Shown here in pieces: positions 63,769-64,000 of a stretch of DNA of 64,000 bases; within the stretch, counting starts at the first letter, position 1, and each line of letters opens with the position of its first letter. Made by a program: the position numbers and the translations under genes. This DNA is from Bacteroidota bacterium. GTDB taxonomy: Bacteria; Bacteroidota; Bacteroidia; B-17B0; Aurantibacillaceae. The DNA is taken from the NCBI GenBank assembly GCA_016194985.1, contig JACQAK010000046.1, forward strand, positions 17,597-81,596, given 5' to 3'. The notes beneath the pieces were generated by a model. That model made no database searches. It was not told the origin of the DNA and worked only from the letters and a program-made list of their open reading frames with translations.

Positions 63769-64000
63769 TTATTTCAATTTCTCAATCGCCTCTTTCATTC
63801 TTTTTAGAGCTTCTGTTAACTTTTCTTCAGATGTTGCATAAGAAAAGCGGATGTATTTATCATCTCCAAATGCTGCTCCGGGAACTAACGCCACGTGAGC
63901 TACATCTAATAAGAACATCGATAGATCCGTCGCATTATGAATGGTAAAACCATTGTAAGATTTTCCAAACAAAGCCGACACTTCCGGATACACATAAAAC
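63769..64000 (-). CDS. Class I/II aminotransferase, C-terminal part (window edge)
   Basis: The reverse strand is open from the window end, reading FYVYPEVSALFGKSYNG, then LLDVAHVALVPGAAFGDDKYIRFSYATSEEKL and a final Lys-rich helix. The VALVPGAAFG and IRFSYA strands are typical of the small domain of aspartate-aminotransferase-type PLP enzymes (AspC/PatB group). The catalytic lysine and the N-terminal part lie outside the window. Confidence 0.88.
   Translation of the reverse strand, partial: FYVYPEVSALFGKSYNGFTIHNATDLSMFLLDVAHVALVPGAAFGDDKYIRFSYATSEEKLTEALKRMKEAIEKLK

Overview
The window is AT-rich chromosomal DNA of a Bacteroidota bacterium, probably an environmental member of class Bacteroidia (Flavobacteriales- or Chitinophagales-like). 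The evidence is the set of secreted proteins ending in type IX secretion (T9SS) sorting domains, OmpA/WD40 proteins with a PorE-like layout, SBBP repeats, promoter -7 boxes of the form TAnnTTTG, and the near absence of Shine-Dalgarno sites. I saw no rRNA, tRNA, CRISPR array, prophage or transposase. Most of the window is ordinary core genome.

Layout. 1-7 kb: the edge of an antitoxin-like gene, yebC, recJ, an accessory DUF2971 gene, dtd, dsbD and a free-standing DsbD N-terminal-domain protein. 7.5-18.5 kb: sppA, folK, a deoxynucleoside kinase, an OmpA-family protein, an RluA-type pseudouridine synthase, a PorE-like envelope protein and an ABC-F ATPase. 18.7-27 kb: pruA, a STAS-like small protein, a beta-barrel, ubiX, an MscS channel, a DUF4421 barrel and a large membrane SpoIIE-type phosphatase with a sensory propeller. 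27-33 kb: two tandem T9SS cargo genes that share one C-terminal module, then a tiny lipoprotein missed by ORF length cut-offs. 33-45 kb: serC, a barrel, an FtsX/MacB permease, topB, queA, an M6 metalloprotease, a 2OG-Fe(II) oxygenase and a second STAS-like protein. 45-55 kb: a DUF1275 membrane protein, OmpA-family and T9SS proteins, DUF2130, a sirtuin, a transaldolase-family enzyme, rsmG, an ECF sigma factor and a glycosyltransferase. 55-64 kb: a HAD phosphatase, DUF2461, DUF1003, a carotenoid cluster, ppk1-ppx, menG, hldA and an aminotransferase cut by the window edge.

Two themes stand out. First, several genes are damaged at defined points. ppk1 has an in-frame TAA between its two catalytic histidines. 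The lycopene cyclase has lost a central segment and changed frame. The upstream T9SS cargo gene changes frame at a PKD domain. DsbD lacks the CxxC of its C-terminal thioredoxin domain. The OmpA protein behind the nucleoside kinase starts inside a beta-domain without a signal peptide. These may be real decay, strain variation or assembly loss; reads would decide. Second, three intergenic hairpin elements share one outer framework but carry different or compensated stems, which marks a REP-like repeat family under structural constraint. I found no convincing new multi-gene system. The best candidate for a linked pathway is the pair of STAS-like proteins with the SpoIIE phosphatase, and that link is only an inference.
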